A stretch of DNA of 5,343 bases, taken from an uncultured Lachnospiraceae bacterium (GTDB lineage Bacteria; Bacillota_A; Clostridia; Lachnospirales; Lachnospiraceae). The stretch lies in contig CANOBT010000292.1 of assembly GCA_947564305.1 (NCBI GenBank), forward strand, positions 1-5,343, in the 5' to 3' direction. Shown one piece after another: positions 5,202 to 5,343 of the stretch. The number at the start of each line of letters is the position of its first letter. Position 1 is the stretch's first letter. The notes under the pieces are model-generated. The model saw only the letters and a program-made list of their open reading frames with translations, was not told where the DNA came from and made no database searches. Made by a program: the position numbers and the translations under genes.

Positions 5202-5343
5202 ATAAAGCATATAGAGTTTTAGAGGACATGGAGAAAACCTTGAAAACATAAGGAAAAATGAGGATCGGACAAAGAATAAGGAGATATGTAAAGTTTGAAA
5301 CTGAGAGGTAGCGGTTAGAGAGAAAGTGAATTGCGCCACAAAC

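Noticed and set aside
5237..5331. Very short open frames after the extended -10 promoter
   Set aside because: They encode at most about 17 residues with no recognisable content; not supportable as genes.

Overview
The window looks like an accessory, mobile-element-rich region from a low-to-mid GC Firmicute, most likely a gut clostridium of the Lachnospiraceae type. This is inferred from the AT-rich intergenic DNA, strong GGAGG ribosome sites, an IS1634-type transposase, a PIN toxin-antitoxin pair and pieces of Tn916-type and ExeA-type mobile elements. No housekeeping gene, rRNA or tRNA is visible.

Layout. Positions 76-2163 hold a complete IS1634/IS4-type insertion sequence with perfect 18-bp terminal inverted repeats and one intact DDE transposase gene on the minus strand. 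Next (2181-2925) is a type II toxin-antitoxin operon: a promoter, a 74-residue putative antitoxin and an overlapping VapC-like PIN-domain ribonuclease with all four acidic residues. A small, very basic protein of unknown function (about 95-102 residues) follows and ends at a rho-independent terminator (3301-3343). The stretch 3296-3534 has no gene but holds terminator hairpins and a 16-bp direct repeat. A tyrosine recombinase starts at 3535. It keeps all six catalytic positions but breaks off at its nucleophile tyrosine, where it runs into the 3' part of an ExeA/TniB-like transposition ATPase gene (about 4358-4660), read in a different frame. After the hairpin trailer of that ATPase comes the C-terminal part of a second, Tn916-type integrase (about 4803-5093). 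The last 250 bases hold a cluster of TTTACC-type repeats resembling integrase arm sites, and an extended -10 promoter.

How the parts relate. The toxin-antitoxin operon and the IS look intact and able to function. The right half is a scrapyard of recombination: two different recombinases are fused to or flank a decayed IS, with the same 7-bp sequence (AATGAGG) near both joints. The main new observation is an 18-19-nt repeat (AAATTwTCTGnnGGTGCT-like) present three times in the same orientation, each time as the 3' half of a hairpin. The copies lie before the antitoxin, between the toxin and the small basic protein, and after that protein, so they bracket two gene units like cassettes. No wholly new system is demonstrated. 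This repeat-bracketed segment and the small basic protein are the best candidates for something undescribed.
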